Counted from the stretch's first letter, positions 55,616-64,000 are shown. The stretch is DNA of 64,000 nt from Candidatus Latescibacterota bacterium (GCA_022823725.1 JAJEHL010000011.1:222259-286258), one strand, 5' to 3'. The notes: a model not told the origin generated them from the letters alone. Translations and numbers: made by a program.

Positions 55616-56803
55616 CTATCGTTCCTCTCCTACAAGACCGCAATAATCGGCAGCAGCAAGTGCGTACACCTGCGCTGCCCGATCCAACCGATCCACCTCC
55701 ACCCACTCCACATCCGCGTGTGCTGTCTCATTGGAAGGACCGTAGTAAAAGGTCGGCACCCCCGTCCCATGCACGTATAAATTGGCATCCCCCACAATCC
55801 GCATCCCCACCAACTCCGCATCCTGGCCCGTCACCTGTGTATGCGCCCGAGCAACCGCCTGCACTGCCGCATCGTTGGCATGGGTATCAAAAGGCTCGCG
55901 CTCGTGCTCCATCTCAACCCGCAAGCGCAACTTTCCAGCCTCGGCAAATGGCCGCGCCAGATCTTCCAACTCCGCCAACACCTGTGGCGCGGTGCGCCCT
56001 GGCAGCCAGCGCCTGGTCCCGGTCAACGTGCAACACAGAGGCGTGCGATTAAAATAGTCACCCCCGGTGACAATGCCCAGATCAATCCGCTCTGCACCGG
56101 CAAGAGCGTGCGTTGGACCAGCGTCGAGTTCAAGCTGATACTGGTGAATCCGCTCAATAAGCGCGCCCACAAAGCGGATCGGATTCTCCGCAAAAGGCAC
56201 GTACTGCGTGTGCTTGCCGCCAGCGTCCGACTCGAGCGTGATGGTAAAAACCATCGACCCCATGCTCATCACCCACAGCGCATCGCGGCCCTCGACAATC
56301 AAAATCCGATCCCCGCCAATCCGCCCGCTATTGCGATCGGCAATCAATGCCCAGGGCCCGTCCTTTTGCGCCTCAATCTCCTCGTGCCCCACAACCGCCG
56401 TCAGCCACAAATCGCCCCGCAATTCCACACCGCTCTCTATGACCGCCTTAACCGCACCCAGAGCCGCAGCCATCCCCCCCTTCATATCAGTCGCCCCCCG
56501 TCCGTACACGCGGTTGCCCTCGCGACGAGCGGGCGGGCAATCCCCCACGGGAATCGTATCGAGATGCCCATTGAGCATAAGCGCGGGACCATCCCCCTGC
56601 CCCGCGATACGCGCATAGAGATTATTCCGCCCCAGCGTGACCTCCCGCACATCCACATCCAACCCAATCCCGCGCATCATATCGCGATATGCGCGGCACA
56701 CTTCGGCTTCGTCCATCGTGACACTGTATATATCGACCAATTCCAACGTCCGTTCCGCCACCCACTCCCGGTCAATAGCCGCTATGAGATCTTGTGTCTG
56801 CAT
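55616..56803 (-). CDS. M20-family metallopeptidase / deacylase (ArgE-DapE-ACY1 type)
   Basis: The 395-aa protein shows the di-zinc signature: LNGHLDTIPVG, YGRGATDMKGGMAA and GHEEIEAQ, with a dimerisation domain between. It hydrolyses an amide bond of an N-acyl amino acid or short peptide in the cytoplasm. It starts 3 bases after the dehydrogenase gene stop, in one operon. Confidence 0.9.
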   Translation of the reverse strand: MQTQDLIAAIDREWVAERTLELVDIYSVTMDEAEVCRAYRDMMRGIGLDVDVREVTLGRNNLYARIAGQGDGPALMLNGHLDTIPVGDCPPARREGNRVYGRGATDMKGGMAAALGAVKAVIESGVELRGDLWLTAVVGHEEIEAQKDGPWALIADRNSGRIGGDRILIVEGRDALWVMSMGSMVFTITLESDAGGKHTQYVPFAENPIRFVGALIERIHQYQLELDAGPTHALAGAERIDLGIVTGGDYFNRTPLCCTLTGTRRWLPGRTAPQVLAELEDLARPFAEAGKLRLRVEMEHEREPFDTHANDAAVQAVARAHTQVTGQDAELVGMRIVGDANLYVHGTGVPTFYYGPSNETAHADVEWVEVDRLDRAAQVYALAAADYCGLVGEER

Positions 56804-56806
56804 TGT

Positions 56807-57700
56807 TTAATCATCACGCCCCGGGAAAGTCAACTCGGCAACACCCGATTTATCCAGATCGCCCTTGCCCTTCTCTTTCAAAAGCTCAAATTGGGCTTTT
56901 GTCGCCTCTGCCAATGGAAGATTGACACCCGCGTCCTGAGCCAGCGAAAGCGCAATCCCCGAATCTTTTGCCGCATGGTCAGCCGAAAAATAACATTCGT
57001 GATCGCGGATGACCATATCTTCTCCATCGGTCTCCAGCACGCGGGAATTTGCCCCCGTTTGCGAAAACACCTCCATGAGCATATTCAAATCCAGGCCGAG
57101 CGCAGCACCCAACCCCAGCCCCTCTGCCAGGCCAGCGGTATTGATATTCATAACCATATTGACGAGCGCCTTGACCTGCGCGGCCTGTCCTGCCGTACCG
57201 ATATAGATCAAATTCGTACTCATAGACTCGAGAATCGGACTCGCCTGATCAAAAACAGCGCGCTTACCGCCACACATCAAATAAAGCGTCCCTTCACGCG
57301 CCTGTGTAATACTACTCGCCATGCACCCTTCCAGACTGCTCGCACCCGCCTGCTCTGCAAGACCCTCGACATCCACGTGAATCTGCGGCGTAATCGTCGC
57401 ACAATTAATAAAAACCTTGCCCTGAGCACCTTGCAGCAGACTATCGCCAGACTCGGCATAAATGGTCCCCATCGCAGCGTCATCTGTCACAACCGTAATG
57501 ATATAATCAGCAGCAGCCGTCACACCCGCGAGTTCTGTATATGCCTCACAACCCAACTCGCTGGCAAGATCCGATGCGACCTCTGCGCGAATATCGTACA
57601 CCGCCTCGACCGAAAACCCTTCATCATTGAGATGTCGCGCAATATTCGCGCCCATTCGACCAACGCCAACCACGCCAATTGTGTAATCTGAATTTGCCAT
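56807..57700 (-). CDS. 3-hydroxyisobutyrate-dehydrogenase-family NAD(P)-dependent oxidoreductase
   Basis: The 297-aa protein has the Rossmann motif GVVGVGRMGANIA at the N-terminus, a second-half signature GTAGQAAQVKALVN containing the catalytic Lys (about 170) and helical C-terminal domain. Substrates are beta-hydroxyacids. It is the first gene of the pair with the M20 enzyme, suggesting amino-acid-derivative breakdown. Confidence 0.9.
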   Translation of the reverse strand: MANSDYTIGVVGVGRMGANIARHLNDEGFSVEAVYDIRAEVASDLASELGCEAYTELAGVTAAADYIITVVTDDAAMGTIYAESGDSLLQGAQGKVFINCATITPQIHVDVEGLAEQAGASSLEGCMASSITQAREGTLYLMCGGKRAVFDQASPILESMSTNLIYIGTAGQAAQVKALVNMVMNINTAGLAEGLGLGAALGLDLNMLMEVFSQTGANSRVLETDGEDMVIRDHECYFSADHAAKDSGIALSLAQDAGVNLPLAEATKAQFELLKEKGKGDLDKSGVAELTFPGRDD

Positions 57701-57783
57701 ATTTACCTCGATAGTTTAAGGATGAAAAAATTCTCATCACAATGTATTTTCCAAAACGCGCCTGTCAAGAAAAATTCAAAATC

Positions 57784-58725
57784 TCACTCCCTGCGCCCGG
57801 CCAAACGCTCGAGAACGAGCACCAGCCCCAGGCCCAAAAGCGCGAGTCCTATTGCCCCTATCACCTCGCCCGACCACACCTCGGGCAACGCATTCACCTG
57901 AACGAGCGGCACCACTTCGCCGTGCCGATTGACCATCGTCTCCAGCACCTCTTTCCACGGCCAGATCTTCCTGAGAGACCCCAGCATCAGACCGGTCAAC
58001 AGCGCAATTGTCAAATCGTGATAATGCCGAAAAAACCAGTTCAGAACGCGCGAAAACGCCATCAGCCCAACCACAGCGCCCGCACCAAAAAGTGCAATGG
58101 TAAACAGATCGCGCGTATTGACCGCGTTGAGAAGATACGGATATTGCCCCAGCAAAACCAGCACAAAGGACCCGGAAATACCGGGCAAAATCATCGCGCA
58201 AATCGCAACCACAGCAGAACCGAAAATATACGGCGGGCTATGCGGCATTTCAACCGGCACCAACCCCACCAGAAAATATGCGCCCAATGTTGCCCCAACA
58301 GCACCCAAAAACATTCTCAAATTCCACTGCGGAATGCGCCTCCCCACCGTAAAAACAGACGCCAGCACCAGACCAAAGAAAAAAGACCACAGAAAAACAG
58401 GCTCATTATCCAGCAAATGAGTAATCGCGCGCGACAGTGAAAAAATCGCAACGAGAATCCCCGAGACAAGCGCGCACAAAAAAGGCCATCGCACATAATT
58501 GAGCAACTCTCTTATACGCAACCCCATCAAAAGCCGTGCAGATCGCGCATCAAAAGACCGGATCGAAAGAATCAGCTCTTCATAAATACCCGTAATCAGC
58601 GCCATAGTGCCCCCCGACACACCGGGCACAACATCGGCAGTCCCCATGCACACGCCCCTCAGCGCGATACCAAAATAGCTTCTCAAAGACCGCTTGGGTC
58701 TGTGCGCCATCTCTTCCATTTCCAT
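57784..58725 (-). CDS. DUF368 (PopT-like) membrane protein
   Basis: The protein is 313 aa from the ATG at 58725 (GGGAG five bases upstream). The signature GTADVVPGVSGGTMALITGIYEELI near the N-terminus is that of DUF368, and the rest holds about eight to nine hydrophobic segments. DUF368 members have been shown to recycle undecaprenyl phosphate across the membrane. A second PGISGSFVLV copy in the middle suggests the known internal repeat. Confidence 0.92.
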   Translation of the reverse strand: MEMEEMAHRPKRSLRSYFGIALRGVCMGTADVVPGVSGGTMALITGIYEELILSIRSFDARSARLLMGLRIRELLNYVRWPFLCALVSGILVAIFSLSRAITHLLDNEPVFLWSFFFGLVLASVFTVGRRIPQWNLRMFLGAVGATLGAYFLVGLVPVEMPHSPPYIFGSAVVAICAMILPGISGSFVLVLLGQYPYLLNAVNTRDLFTIALFGAGAVVGLMAFSRVLNWFFRHYHDLTIALLTGLMLGSLRKIWPWKEVLETMVNRHGEVVPLVQVNALPEVWSGEVIGAIGLALLGLGLVLVLERLAGRRE

Positions 58726-58890
58726 ATACACTCCCTAAAAAAACACCACAGCATACCAGAATATAGAACGAGAATCCAACACACACAACAGTTTGTCCTT
58801 GACAACACAATAATTCCCTTTTTATTGTTCGCACGCGAAATACAACCGTTTCGCTTTGACCGGCCTTTGACGTATTGACAGGAGATTTTT

Positions 58891-59400
58891 ATGTTGCGTA
58901 CATCTATAACACTTGTCTTTTGTACCTTACTAATTGGTTGTGGCGACGACACCAAACACCAGGCAGAGCTTCGCGGAACCTGGCTATTGGAGTCTCGCAA
59001 ACCCGTGCAGGGTGAAATCATCCAGAGTCCGCAAATCAGCGGCCTCATCGAATGGTTTCCAACCACACCCACCCAGGCTAAAGTACATCTCTCCGTAACC
59101 GACGACAGACAGAGCATCAGAGTCATGGACCGTTTATACGATCTGCAAGGCACGACATTTACATATCAATCCAAACTCAAAATTGGCTCAATAGAAACAG
59201 ATAGCACAGATGCGGTTTATGACACAACCACCCAAAATGGCACGGGGCAAATCTCCTCTGACGATGCGCGCGTCACACTCACCCACGACAACGGAACGAA
59301 ATTTGAATTCATCGGCACACAACTCACCATCACTTATGCAAACGGTGTGGTCGATACCTGGATACTCAACAAAGATCAAAAAGGTGCTTTGGCAAAATAA
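58891..59400 (+). CDS. Predicted lipoprotein, lipocalin-like size
   Basis: The 169-aa protein begins with a lipoprotein signal with lipobox L-I-G-C (Cys about 17). An AGGAG site precedes the ATG. The mature part has ELRGTWLLES, TKFEFIGTQLTITY and other beta segments, the pattern of small META/lipocalin-like lipoproteins. Function unknown. It stands alone, convergent with nothing. Confidence 0.75.
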   Translation: MLRTSITLVFCTLLIGCGDDTKHQAELRGTWLLESRKPVQGEIIQSPQISGLIEWFPTTPTQAKVHLSVTDDRQSIRVMDRLYDLQGTTFTYQSKLKIGSIETDSTDAVYDTTTQNGTGQISSDDARVTLTHDNGTKFEFIGTQLTITYANGVVDTWILNKDQKGALAK

Positions 59401-59494
59401 AAAATCATTCTCAAAACGCGGTTCAGGTCGCACCAGCACCTCCCCAATCATTCTCGTGTGCTGGTCGATGAACCCTATTCAAAAGGAGTAAAAA

Positions 59495-59935
59495 ATGGCA
59501 GGAACAATCCCCCTCATCAGTTCAGGTGTTGCAGGACCAGCGGGCGTACTCCATCTGCCTCGCCTGTGGAGCAAAGTCCTGTTGGGCGCCACGGGCAACC
59601 TCGAAGAAGGATATGACCAGTGTGGGCCGGGCTATGACCAGATGGTTCTCGATGGCCTGGGTCTCGACCGCGATGCCACAGTCGCCTATCTCACCGAAAA
59701 TCTGCCCTCCTATCCGGAATTCGAAGCATGGGTTATCGAACAAAGCGGCGGCAGCCTCGACAGCAATGCCGTTGCAGAACTCAACGCCGCAATTGAAGGT
59801 TACAACCACGCAGACGATGTCCGCGGGGCCATCCTCGGTGCAGCAGGCATTGACGACGACGGCACCATTCTCGACGCCGTCAACCTGAACAACCTCGATG
59901 ACTGGACAGAATTTCACGCACAACTGACGGGATAG
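59495..59935 (+). CDS. DUF5069-like protein
   Basis: The 146-aa protein carries the LPRLWSKV, GYDQMVLDGLGL and EFEAWV segments that match the DUF5069 pattern (short soluble proteins of unknown function). GGAG lies upstream. It has no signal peptide. It precedes a terminator. Confidence 0.6.
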   Translation: MAGTIPLISSGVAGPAGVLHLPRLWSKVLLGATGNLEEGYDQCGPGYDQMVLDGLGLDRDATVAYLTENLPSYPEFEAWVIEQSGGSLDSNAVAELNAAIEGYNHADDVRGAILGAAGIDDDGTILDAVNLNNLDDWTEFHAQLTG

Positions 59936-59958
59936 ACACCCGTCCATCTCGCACAAAA

Positions 59959-59994
59959 AATCCCAGAATGGATTTTCCATATTCTGGGATTTTC
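59959..59994 (+). terminator. Rho-independent terminator
   Basis: ATCCCAGAAT (59960-59969) pairs with ATTCTGGGAT (59981-59990), with an inner GGA/TCC stem, followed by TTTTCT. It lies 24 bases after the DUF5069-like stop. Confidence 0.85.
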
Positions 59995-60019
59995 TCTATA
60001 CCGCTTTAAGGAGACCTCG

Positions 60020-61516
60020 ATGTTGCAAAATATCCGCATTATAATTGCAATAGCCCTTGCCACAGGCATAATATGGAACTGTGGCGGTGGTGACCGCGTA
60101 ACGCAGTCAGAAACCGGGACAGATGAACAAATTGGCCGTCCCCTGAGCAAATTGGCCGCACAACAAAATCTCGCCGTAGTCATAGCTACAGTGCAGCAGG
60201 ATGACGCACCCATAAGCGGTGCAAAAATAGAATTTGCGCGTTCTATTGCAGGACAAAAAGTAGATTATCAGTGGTCAGGCATGACCGATGAAAATGGTCA
60301 TGCGCGGATAGAGATCACATCGGGCAATGGGTATTATCAGGCACGCGCCTCACAGGACGGAATTGAGATCGGATCCTGGTCCAGCATTCCAATTAACGAA
60401 GGCTACGGGATAAGACTCAACTTACCCATTGGCGAAAAGGCAGAGCTAACATCAGAAGGTCTCCCCGCAGAAATTACCATTGGCGTCGTCCTGCCTCTGA
60501 CGGGTCAACTCAGTGCAGGTGGTCAGTCGCTTATAGCTGGCTTCGACCTCGCGCGCGAAAAAATTAACCGTTCATCGCTACTCAACGGGGCAAAAATCAA
60601 TTTCATTATGGAAGACAATCGCAGCACGCCAGAAGGCTCTGTTGAAGCTTATAATAAACTGATTCATCGTGACAGCGTATCTGTCATCATCGGTCCGTAC
60701 ACCTCAAGCGCAACCAGTGAGGCTTTTCCCATTGCCCAACAAAATGAAGTCGTGGCGATCAGTCCAACCTCAGCCTCTCCTGGCCTCAGCGCAATGGGTG
60801 ATTTCCTCTTCCGCGCCAGTCTCACAGTTAACTGGCTTATACCCGGTGGTGTCAGGACAACGCATGAGCAACTCGGCTATCAAAAGGCCGCCACAATATT
60901 CCAGGCTGGCGATGTCTTTGCCCAAAATAGCGACGCAATAATCAAAGAAACACTCCATCAAAACGGCGTCGAAGTTCTGATCACAGAGTCCTTCCAGGTC
61001 GGTCAAACCGACTTTTCGGAACAATTAACACGAATAAAAGAATCAAATCCAGACGCCATCTTCCTCTCTGCGCTACCAATAACAGAGGCGAATGATATTC
61101 TGATCCAGACTCGGGAAATCGGTATTCCTCCCGAAGTTCACTTCATTACACAAACTCTGACCCCAGGCGAAATAGAACGCGCAGGTGCTGCCGCCGAAGG
61201 AGCGATTAGCTTTACCGCATGGACCAGCACGGCTGACACGCCGGGGAATCGCGCATTCGTCGATAATTACACGATGAGAGCCGGCGTTGAACCCAGCGCA
61301 TTCACCGCACAATCCTATGCCGCCGTCCATATCCTGGCGAACGCCATCGCCAATGCCCAATCAATTGATTCAAGAGCAATTCGAGACGCCCTGGCAAAAA
61401 CCAGAGACCTGGACACAATCCTGGGCAAATTCTCCTTTGACGCCAATGGAGATGGGATTTACAACCCGGTTGTACTGATCGTTAGAAATGGCAAACTTGA
61501 GGTTTTTAATCCATAG
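60020..61516 (+). CDS. ABC-type amino-acid-binding lipoprotein with N-terminal Ig-like domain
   Basis: The 498-aa protein has a lipobox-like W-N-C after the hydrophobic signal (Cys about 21). Residues about 50-140 are an extra beta-domain (DDAPISGAKIEFAR...GHARIEITSGNGYYQAR), as in Ig-like or carboxypeptidase-regulatory domains. The rest is a Peripla_BP_6 (branched-chain amino-acid-binding) fold: ITIGVVLPLTGQLSAGG, VSVIIGPYTSSAT, LGYQKAATIFQAGDVFAQ, FTAQSYAAVHILANA. No permease or ATPase gene is adjacent, so the receptor may be orphaned or used for sensing. Confidence 0.9.
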   Translation: MLQNIRIIIAIALATGIIWNCGGGDRVTQSETGTDEQIGRPLSKLAAQQNLAVVIATVQQDDAPISGAKIEFARSIAGQKVDYQWSGMTDENGHARIEITSGNGYYQARASQDGIEIGSWSSIPINEGYGIRLNLPIGEKAELTSEGLPAEITIGVVLPLTGQLSAGGQSLIAGFDLAREKINRSSLLNGAKINFIMEDNRSTPEGSVEAYNKLIHRDSVSVIIGPYTSSATSEAFPIAQQNEVVAISPTSASPGLSAMGDFLFRASLTVNWLIPGGVRTTHEQLGYQKAATIFQAGDVFAQNSDAIIKETLHQNGVEVLITESFQVGQTDFSEQLTRIKESNPDAIFLSALPITEANDILIQTREIGIPPEVHFITQTLTPGEIERAGAAAEGAISFTAWTSTADTPGNRAFVDNYTMRAGVEPSAFTAQSYAAVHILANAIANAQSIDSRAIRDALAKTRDLDTILGKFSFDANGDGIYNPVVLIVRNGKLEVFNP

Positions 61517-61533
61517 GTAATAACAATAAAATA

Positions 61534-61598
61534 GGCTGCGGGAAGGGAGGACCGGTCCCTAATTTTTCTGGAAGAATCCAGAAAAACATCCCGCAGCC
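61534..61598. repeat. Three-way-junction inverted-repeat element
   Basis: Outer 10-bp perfect stem GGCTGCGGGA (61534-61543) with TCCCGCAGCC (61589-61598) encloses two hairpins: AGGGA/TCCCT (61544-61548, 61556-61560) and a 10-bp TTTTTCTGGA/TCCAGAAAAA (61563-61572, 61577-61586). No T run follows on the plus strand. It may be a structured RNA or a small mobile palindrome. Most of 61517-61817 has no gene. Confidence 0.75.
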
Positions 61599-61777
61599 GT
61601 TGAGCTTTCCTGAGTTTGTATTCACACGTCTCCAAAATGGCAACTAATATTCTCAAGTTATTAGCTTGAGATACATCCCATCGCCGACATTTGACTTGCC
61701 AGAGTCTGTCGGCAACTCCTTTATAATAATACAATTCTCACTACAATTTCAACAGCAAAAAATTACGCGTAAGTCTG

Positions 61778-61848
61778 ATTTATTACGCGTATGTCCACTT
61801 TTTTTGCATTATTACGTCTAATTTATTACGCGTATGTCCACTTTTTTT
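61778..61848. repeat. 28-bp direct repeat, two copies
   Basis: Identical 28-base copies lie at 61778-61805 and 61821-61848 (43-base period). A shorter TTACGCGTA copy lies upstream at about 61763. The second copy encodes the last eight codons of the AraC-type regulator. Confidence 0.9.
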
Positions 61849-62519
61849 CGATAAGCACGAGGAGACATGCCATATAATCTCTTAAAAGCTTCGTTTAAAC
61901 GCGATGATGAACGAAAACCACAGTGTGCTGCAATGTCAGAAATTGGCAATAGAGTTTCTTCAATCAATAACCTTGCCTTTTCAATTCTAACCTTCCTCAA
62001 TGATTCACGGAAGGTCTTGCCCAAATGTTTTTTGAACAATGCGTAACCATGCGACTTAGAAAATCGGAAATAGCGCATGACATCTTCAAATTTTAGATCT
62101 GGATTGCTGTAATACTCCTCCAAAAATACTTCAAACCTGATCTTCCACATATCGTGTGGAGGCATATATCTTTTGACCTGCGTCAAAAAAACATCTCTCT
62201 CTATTGGTTTGTCAAATACACTTGCAGCGCCCGCCTTGACCAGTTGTTCGCCCAATTCTGCAGATCGCAAACTTGTCATGATCAGCATAGCTGTCTGAAT
62301 TTTTTCCTCCTTCACATGCTTCAATAGCGTTATACCATCTATACCCTCTACATGTAGCTCAACAACAGCAAGATCAATCTCCCCTTGTCTTAAAATTTCA
62401 AGACCTTCTATCCCATATCCTGCCAGACATAATTCATAGGGTTCATCCCACAAGAATCCTGTAAGCTCTGAGATTACAAGCAGGTCATGATCTACAATCA
62501 GAATTTTCTGCTTGTCCAT
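61818..62519 (-). CDS. Receiver-AraC response regulator with Glu in place of phosphoacceptor Asp
   Basis: The 233-aa protein has a receiver domain with acidic pair D10/D12 and conserved Lys104 (VFDKPIE), but the phosphoacceptor position reads AVVELHVEG (Glu54). The C-terminal part (about 130-225) is an AraC double helix-turn-helix with ISDIAAHCGF...SRLNEAFKRLYGMSPRAYRK. A Glu often mimics the phosphorylated state, so it may be constitutively active or use another signal. The C-terminal tail lies in a direct repeat. Confidence 0.9.
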   Translation of the reverse strand: MDKQKILIVDHDLLVISELTGFLWDEPYELCLAGYGIEGLEILRQGEIDLAVVELHVEGIDGITLLKHVKEEKIQTAMLIMTSLRSAELGEQLVKAGAASVFDKPIERDVFLTQVKRYMPPHDMWKIRFEVFLEEYYSNPDLKFEDVMRYFRFSKSHGYALFKKHLGKTFRESLRKVRIEKARLLIEETLLPISDIAAHCGFRSSSRLNEAFKRLYGMSPRAYRKKVDIRVIN

Positions 62520-62599
62520 AGTTCCCCCTGGAGAATTTGAGACCTATCCCCATAATATTTATGGGCAATATCCGTGCCAATGTGAGTCTATTCAAATAT

Positions 62600-62854
62600 T
62601 TATACGCATAACGCGTTATTTTTAATTAAAATAAAAAAATAAGAATAATAGCAAAGCCACACCGGTCCACCCGGCTTCAAATTCCTTACGAGATAACTTG
62701 CGAACTCCCACTCTTTCAGCACCCGCAAACGGCCTGACTTGACGACATACAAGCCATCACCATATTGGCCCTGACTAAAAACCACCGTTCCCAGGTCAAC
62801 CGGTACCAATTCGCCTTGTATATTCAGTTCTTGAAATATCTGGTCTATATTCAT
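62600..62854 (-). CDS. Truncated cyclic-nucleotide-binding-like domain
   Basis: The protein is 84 aa from the ATG at 62854. Residues about 1-60 match the N-terminal half of a cNMP-binding domain (VPVDLGTVVFSQGQYGDGLYVVKSGRLRVL). The phosphate-binding cassette with the Arg is missing. The end is a hydrophobic, frame-shifted-looking tail (WLCYYSYFFILI). It is likely a truncated pseudogene or the start of a broken larger gene. Confidence 0.6.
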   Translation of the reverse strand: MNIDQIFQELNIQGELVPVDLGTVVFSQGQYGDGLYVVKSGRLRVLKEWEFASYLVRNLKPGGPVWLCYYSYFFILIKNNALCV

Positions 62855-62876
62855 CACTGTTTTGTTTATCATCAAA

Positions 62877-63464
62877 TCAAGGGGTAGAACGACTCACAAA
62901 CGGATCTGGATCATATTTTGAATGATCTTGAGAAATACACTGTAGCACTTGATAGCCATCTACAGCCTGCCACATATAAATCCTTCTGCATTTTGAGCAC
63001 AAAAAAAGAATATTGTCGTCATCAAGCTGATCGTAGAGTTTCTCGATCAACCTTGATTTCCCATATTTTTCATATAAGGCATTGAGTGTTTCTGGAGGAA
63101 TCGCGCGCAATGCCTCTTTAGAAATCTCCGGTTTTATGCCCCATAGAGGTCTCAAATCGAACCCACAGACACACTGTCTATCGCGCATATCTCCGTCTCG
63201 TCTGTGTACGCGTTCATCGTCAAACCATCTCCAATCGTATAGTCTTTTGCACTTTGAACACAACTCATAATGGGCTGATGTCCCCGGCATCTTCTCATTT
63301 TCTATCAGGCGATTAATCTCCTCCTGTTCTGGCAGACCCTGCACCTTCTTTGTTCCAACCAAACAGTATCGGCATCGCCGATTTTTCTGGCGGATATAGA
63401 AGATCAGATAGATAGGACCCACCACAATAATTAGCAAAAAAATAAAAGACAATAATAGTTCCAT
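62877..63464 (-). CDS. Membrane-anchored zinc-ribbon protein
   Basis: The 195-aa protein has one N-terminal membrane helix (about 4-24) and CxxC pairs (CRYC, CSKCKR, CVCG, CSKCRR), suggesting two zinc ribbons in the cytoplasm or periplasm. Function unknown. It is 2 bases after the preceding membrane gene, so co-transcribed. Confidence 0.75.
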   Translation of the reverse strand: MELLLSFIFLLIIVVGPIYLIFYIRQKNRRCRYCLVGTKKVQGLPEQEEINRLIENEKMPGTSAHYELCSKCKRLYDWRWFDDERVHRRDGDMRDRQCVCGFDLRPLWGIKPEISKEALRAIPPETLNALYEKYGKSRLIEKLYDQLDDDNILFLCSKCRRIYMWQAVDGYQVLQCISQDHSKYDPDPFVSRSTP

Positions 63465-63466
63465 TG

Positions 63467-63934
63467 TTATTCCATGCGCTTAAATGGTTGAAACAGACTC
63501 CACAATATCAAAACTGACGACCAGATGAATTGCAGTAAAATAAAAAGGGACCAGAGATCAATGGGCACCAATAAAGTAAGAGTAGCTAAAAAAATAGACC
63601 CCTCTTGAGGCCAAATAAGCGTTGCATTAATTAAAACAAACAAAACGATAAAATGAATAAAGACATATCCACATAATCTGAAGATTATGCTAAACTGGAT
63701 ATCTCGAAAGAACTTAAAAATTACATAGATAAACACAGACAAAAATGCCCAAAAGATACCCAAATCTATTAAATTATCCAGAAGGAATCTAAATAGCAAC
63801 CAGGGAGCACCCTCCCAATCAAACTCATCAATATATCTTAACGATCCATCTAGCCAGATAGAGATATTGTCAAATGTTGTGGATGGGTTTAGAACGCATC
63901 CTTTATGATTATGCAGCGATTTTGCGTTCACCAT
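63467..63934 (-). CDS. Multi-pass membrane protein, N-terminus possibly cut
   Basis: The 155-aa reading contains about four hydrophobic helices (residues about 45-150). The ATG at 63934 overlaps, in another frame, the end of the possible transposase C-terminus at 63909, so the true start may have been lost. No other start codon fits. Function unknown. Confidence 0.6.
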   Translation of the reverse strand: MVNAKSLHNHKGCVLNPSTTFDNISIWLDGSLRYIDEFDWEGAPWLLFRFLLDNLIDLGIFWAFLSVFIYVIFKFFRDIQFSIIFRLCGYVFIHFIVLFVLINATLIWPQEGSIFLATLTLLVPIDLWSLFILLQFIWSSVLILWSLFQPFKRME

Positions 63935-64000
63935 CTACGAATTTCACCCCGTCAATGACGAGGGGTATGAGCTTGTAACCGCGTAATCTGACCCATGTTT
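63909..64000 (-). pseudogene. Possible transposase C-terminal end (partial)
   Basis: A frame entering from the right edge ends with TAA at 63909-63911 and reads RGYKLIPLVIDGVKFVDGER, which resembles the C-terminal tail of IS transposases. Only about 30 codons are visible, so this is tentative. Confidence 0.3.

Noticed and set aside
55841..57691. 616-codon plus-strand open frame opposite the M20 peptidase and dehydrogenase genes
   Set aside because: It is antisense to two clearly recognisable enzymes, has His/Arg/Pro-rich shadow composition and no ribosome site.
57742..58440. 232-codon plus-strand open frame opposite DUF368
   Set aside because: The DUF368 reading on the minus strand carries the signature and membrane segments; this is its shadow.
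61459..61734. Minus-strand 91-codon frame across the three-way junction
   Set aside because: It overlaps the end of the binding-protein gene and the perfect inverted repeat, with no family signature.
1..64000. CRISPR array
   Set aside because: No regularly spaced identical repeats with unique spacers are seen; the only short direct repeats are the two at 61778-61848.

Overview
The window reads as chromosomal DNA of an uncultivated, Gram-negative-type bacterium. It carries three phytanoyl-CoA-dioxygenase-like (PhyH) genes, sulfatase, sialidase and sulfotransferase genes, an enolase-superfamily enzyme, Gfo/Idh oxidoreductase, lipoproteins and a UGA-containing peroxiredoxin. This mix recalls Latescibacterota/Poribacteria-like genomes, but the assignment is inference from gene content only; there is no rRNA or marker gene here.

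1-11.5 kb (minus strand): a tightly spaced operon of a 1015-aa protein of unknown function, a coiled-coil protein, an Hsp70/actin-fold ATPase, a 161-aa unknown protein and a very large DEAH helicase with a DUF1998-like C-terminus that runs off the left edge. It looks like an undescribed, defence-type chaperone-helicase system and is the leading candidate for a new system. Its upstream edge is a junction of two gene remnants (5' end of a sulfatase, 3' end of an unknown gene).

12-23.4 kb: tRNA-Val(GAC) followed by accessory genes (GGCT-like, two PhyH, sialidase, sulfatase, sulfotransferase, AbiEi/AbiEii toxin-antitoxin) and ending in a decayed copy of the tRNA 3' end plus its terminator. This is the layout of a tRNA-integrated island. 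A two-domain esterase follows, itself flanked by a 104-bp second copy of the abiEi/abiEii junction. 23.8-31.3 kb: catabolic genes (PhyH, enolase superfamily, methyltransferase, Gfo/Idh, tautomerase-like, glycosidase-like, alpha/beta hydrolase, Zn-alcohol dehydrogenase).

31.3-38.9 kb: a second defence-like cluster with an Rpn/PD-(D/E)XK protein, McrC, McrB, an ankyrin protein and an OLD-like ATPase/TOPRIM nuclease. 39-47.5 kb: a predicted propeller protein, a GT51-like fragment protein, a metallophosphoesterase, a selenocysteine peroxiredoxin with a SECIS-like hairpin, an RNase II/R family protein, an HhH-GPD glycosylase and a large secreted protein.

47.5-55.6 kb: signalling. A PhoB/PhoR-type pair and tRNA-Pro(CGG) are followed by two divergent operons (STAS protein, hybrid kinase with a broken Hpt domain and small membrane protein, against REC-Hpt and REC-HATPase). 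Together these could form a phosphorelay feeding a partner switch. 55.6-61.5 kb: M20 peptidase, beta-hydroxyacid dehydrogenase, DUF368 membrane protein, two lipoproteins (one an ABC-type binding protein) and a DUF5069-like protein. 61.5-64 kb: a three-way-junction inverted repeat, an AraC-type regulator lacking the phosphoacceptor Asp, a truncated cNMP-binding protein, two small membrane proteins and, at the edge, what may be a transposase C-terminus.
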